NCBI GenBank assembly: GCA_964517265.1
Contig: CAZFBS010000001.1
Coordinates: forward strand, 1-64,000
Source of the DNA: REEP01 sp964517265
GTDB lineage: Bacteria > Pseudomonadota > Alphaproteobacteria > Rhodospirillales > Defluviicoccaceae
Length of the DNA: 64,000 nucleotides
Reading direction: 5' to 3'
Shown here piece by piece: positions 63,612 through 64,000 of this stretch. Position 1 is the stretch's first letter. Every line of letters starts with the position of its first letter. The notes under the pieces are model-generated. The model saw only the letters and a program-made list of their open reading frames with translations. It was not told the DNA's origin and made no database searches. Position numbers and translations under genes: made by a program.

Positions 63612-64000
63612 TCAGACCACCAGGTTCTCTATTCGATGCCCACGGGATTGAGAGGGGACGGCGATATCGAGGAAGGGGGCGGGCGCGGCGTGGAAGCAGA
63701 CCGCCGCCCGCAAGCCGGTAACGGTAGTCGCCTCGGCAAGGATGTGACGGATGCCGCCTTGCACATCCCGTGCGAGCGGACAGCCGGTGCGTATGATCAG
63801 ATCAAGCTGCTTACCCTGATCCTGGAGCAGCCCGTCGATCTGCATTCGGCCTAGGCGGCTGAGTGTGAGGTCGAGGACAAAGCGTGTGCTCTCGCCGCCT
63901 CTCTGGCGGCTGGCCTGCTCTCGCTGTCGATGATTGCGTACCAGCATCGTGATGGCATGAATGGCACCGCCGACAACGAGCGGTAAGGAAAAAATGCGCC
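63612..64000 (-). CDS. Partial unknown protein, C-terminal part (runs off right edge)
   Basis: The frame is open to the right edge; upstream of an ATG at 63945-63947 it reads in frame without a stop to 64000, including VVGGAIHAITM, so the visible 128 residues are the C-terminus of a longer protein. The stretch ESTRFVLDLTLSRLGRMQIDG followed by KQLDLIIRTGCPLARDV resembles C-terminal regions found in long hypothetical proteins near flagellar genes of Rhodospirillales and loosely recalls FliK-type C-termini; this is from memory only. It is convergent with the unknown gene, 5 bases away. Confidence 0.55.
   Translation of the reverse strand, partial: RIFSLPLVVGGAIHAITMLVRNHRQREQASRQRGGESTRFVLDLTLSRLGRMQIDGLLQDQGKQLDLIIRTGCPLARDVQGGIRHILAEATTVTGLRAAVCFHAAPAPFLDIAVPSQSRGHRIENLVV

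Overview
This window is chromosomal DNA of a GC-rich alphaproteobacterium, most likely from the order Rhodospirillales. The evidence is the gene order: tsaB-rimI-tusA-mucR-fur-miaB-phoH-ybeY-corC-lnt-xre-metK-trmB-rimP-nusA-ylxR-infB-rbfA-truB-rpsO-pnp, together with ctrA next to fliI-fliJ, an Irr-type Fur regulator and a MucR regulator. The placement is inferred from family knowledge and synteny; no search was run. Coding density is high and there is no rRNA, recognisable tRNA, CRISPR array or complete insertion sequence.

Layout. 1-9.2 kb: a broken STAND/LuxR-type regulator at the left edge behind a near-consensus promoter, then DUF2244, nth, a bactofilin, an EI24 membrane protein, a PfkB sugar/adenosine kinase, an AmpG-like permease, ppa, a macrodomain protein, a CaiB-family CoA transferase resembling mesaconyl-CoA C1-C4 transferase, and a small stress-type protein. 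9.3-19.7 kb: mutS, glnD, murJ, trpS, an Nfu-type Fe-S scaffold, tsaB and rimI. 19.7-29.7 kb: tusA-like, mucR, fur, miaB-phoH-ybeY-corC-lnt (joined by 4-nt stop/start overlaps), an XRE regulator, metK and trmB. 29.7-39.3 kb: the transcription-translation operon rimP-nusA-ylxR-infB-rbfA-truB-rpsO-pnp. It is preceded by a compact leader carrying a perfect intrinsic terminator.

39.4-45.9 kb: a nitronate monooxygenase-like flavoprotein, then irr, a rubrerythrin-type diiron protein, a GlpC/HdrD-like Fe-S protein and DUF3501, which together look like an iron/peroxide-response unit; then an SH3 protein and a 2-hydroxyacid dehydrogenase. 45.9-58 kb, minus strand: a complete urea uptake and hydrolysis operon, urtABCDE-ureDABCEFG. 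A sigma-54 type promoter precedes urtA, a strong intercistronic hairpin follows it, and a tyrosine recombinase gene overlaps the end of ureG by 4 nt. Urea is imported by the Urt ABC transporter and hydrolysed by UreABC, whose nickel centre is assembled by UreDEFG. The sigma-54 promoter suggests nitrogen control, and glnD at 12-15 kb is the upstream nitrogen sensor.

58-64 kb: a tiny GcrA-like zinc-motif protein, tspO, DUF4864, then ctrA divergent from fliI-fliJ, an unknown membrane-anchored protein and a partial gene running off the right edge. The ctrA leader carries a CtrA-like TTAACCAT box.

The items most worth following are the rimP-leader RNA/attenuator, the mutually exclusive hairpins before metK, the Irr-rubrerythrin-FeS-DUF3501 cluster, the isolated Mct-like CoA transferase, the recombinase fused to the urease operon, and the unknown gene behind fliJ.
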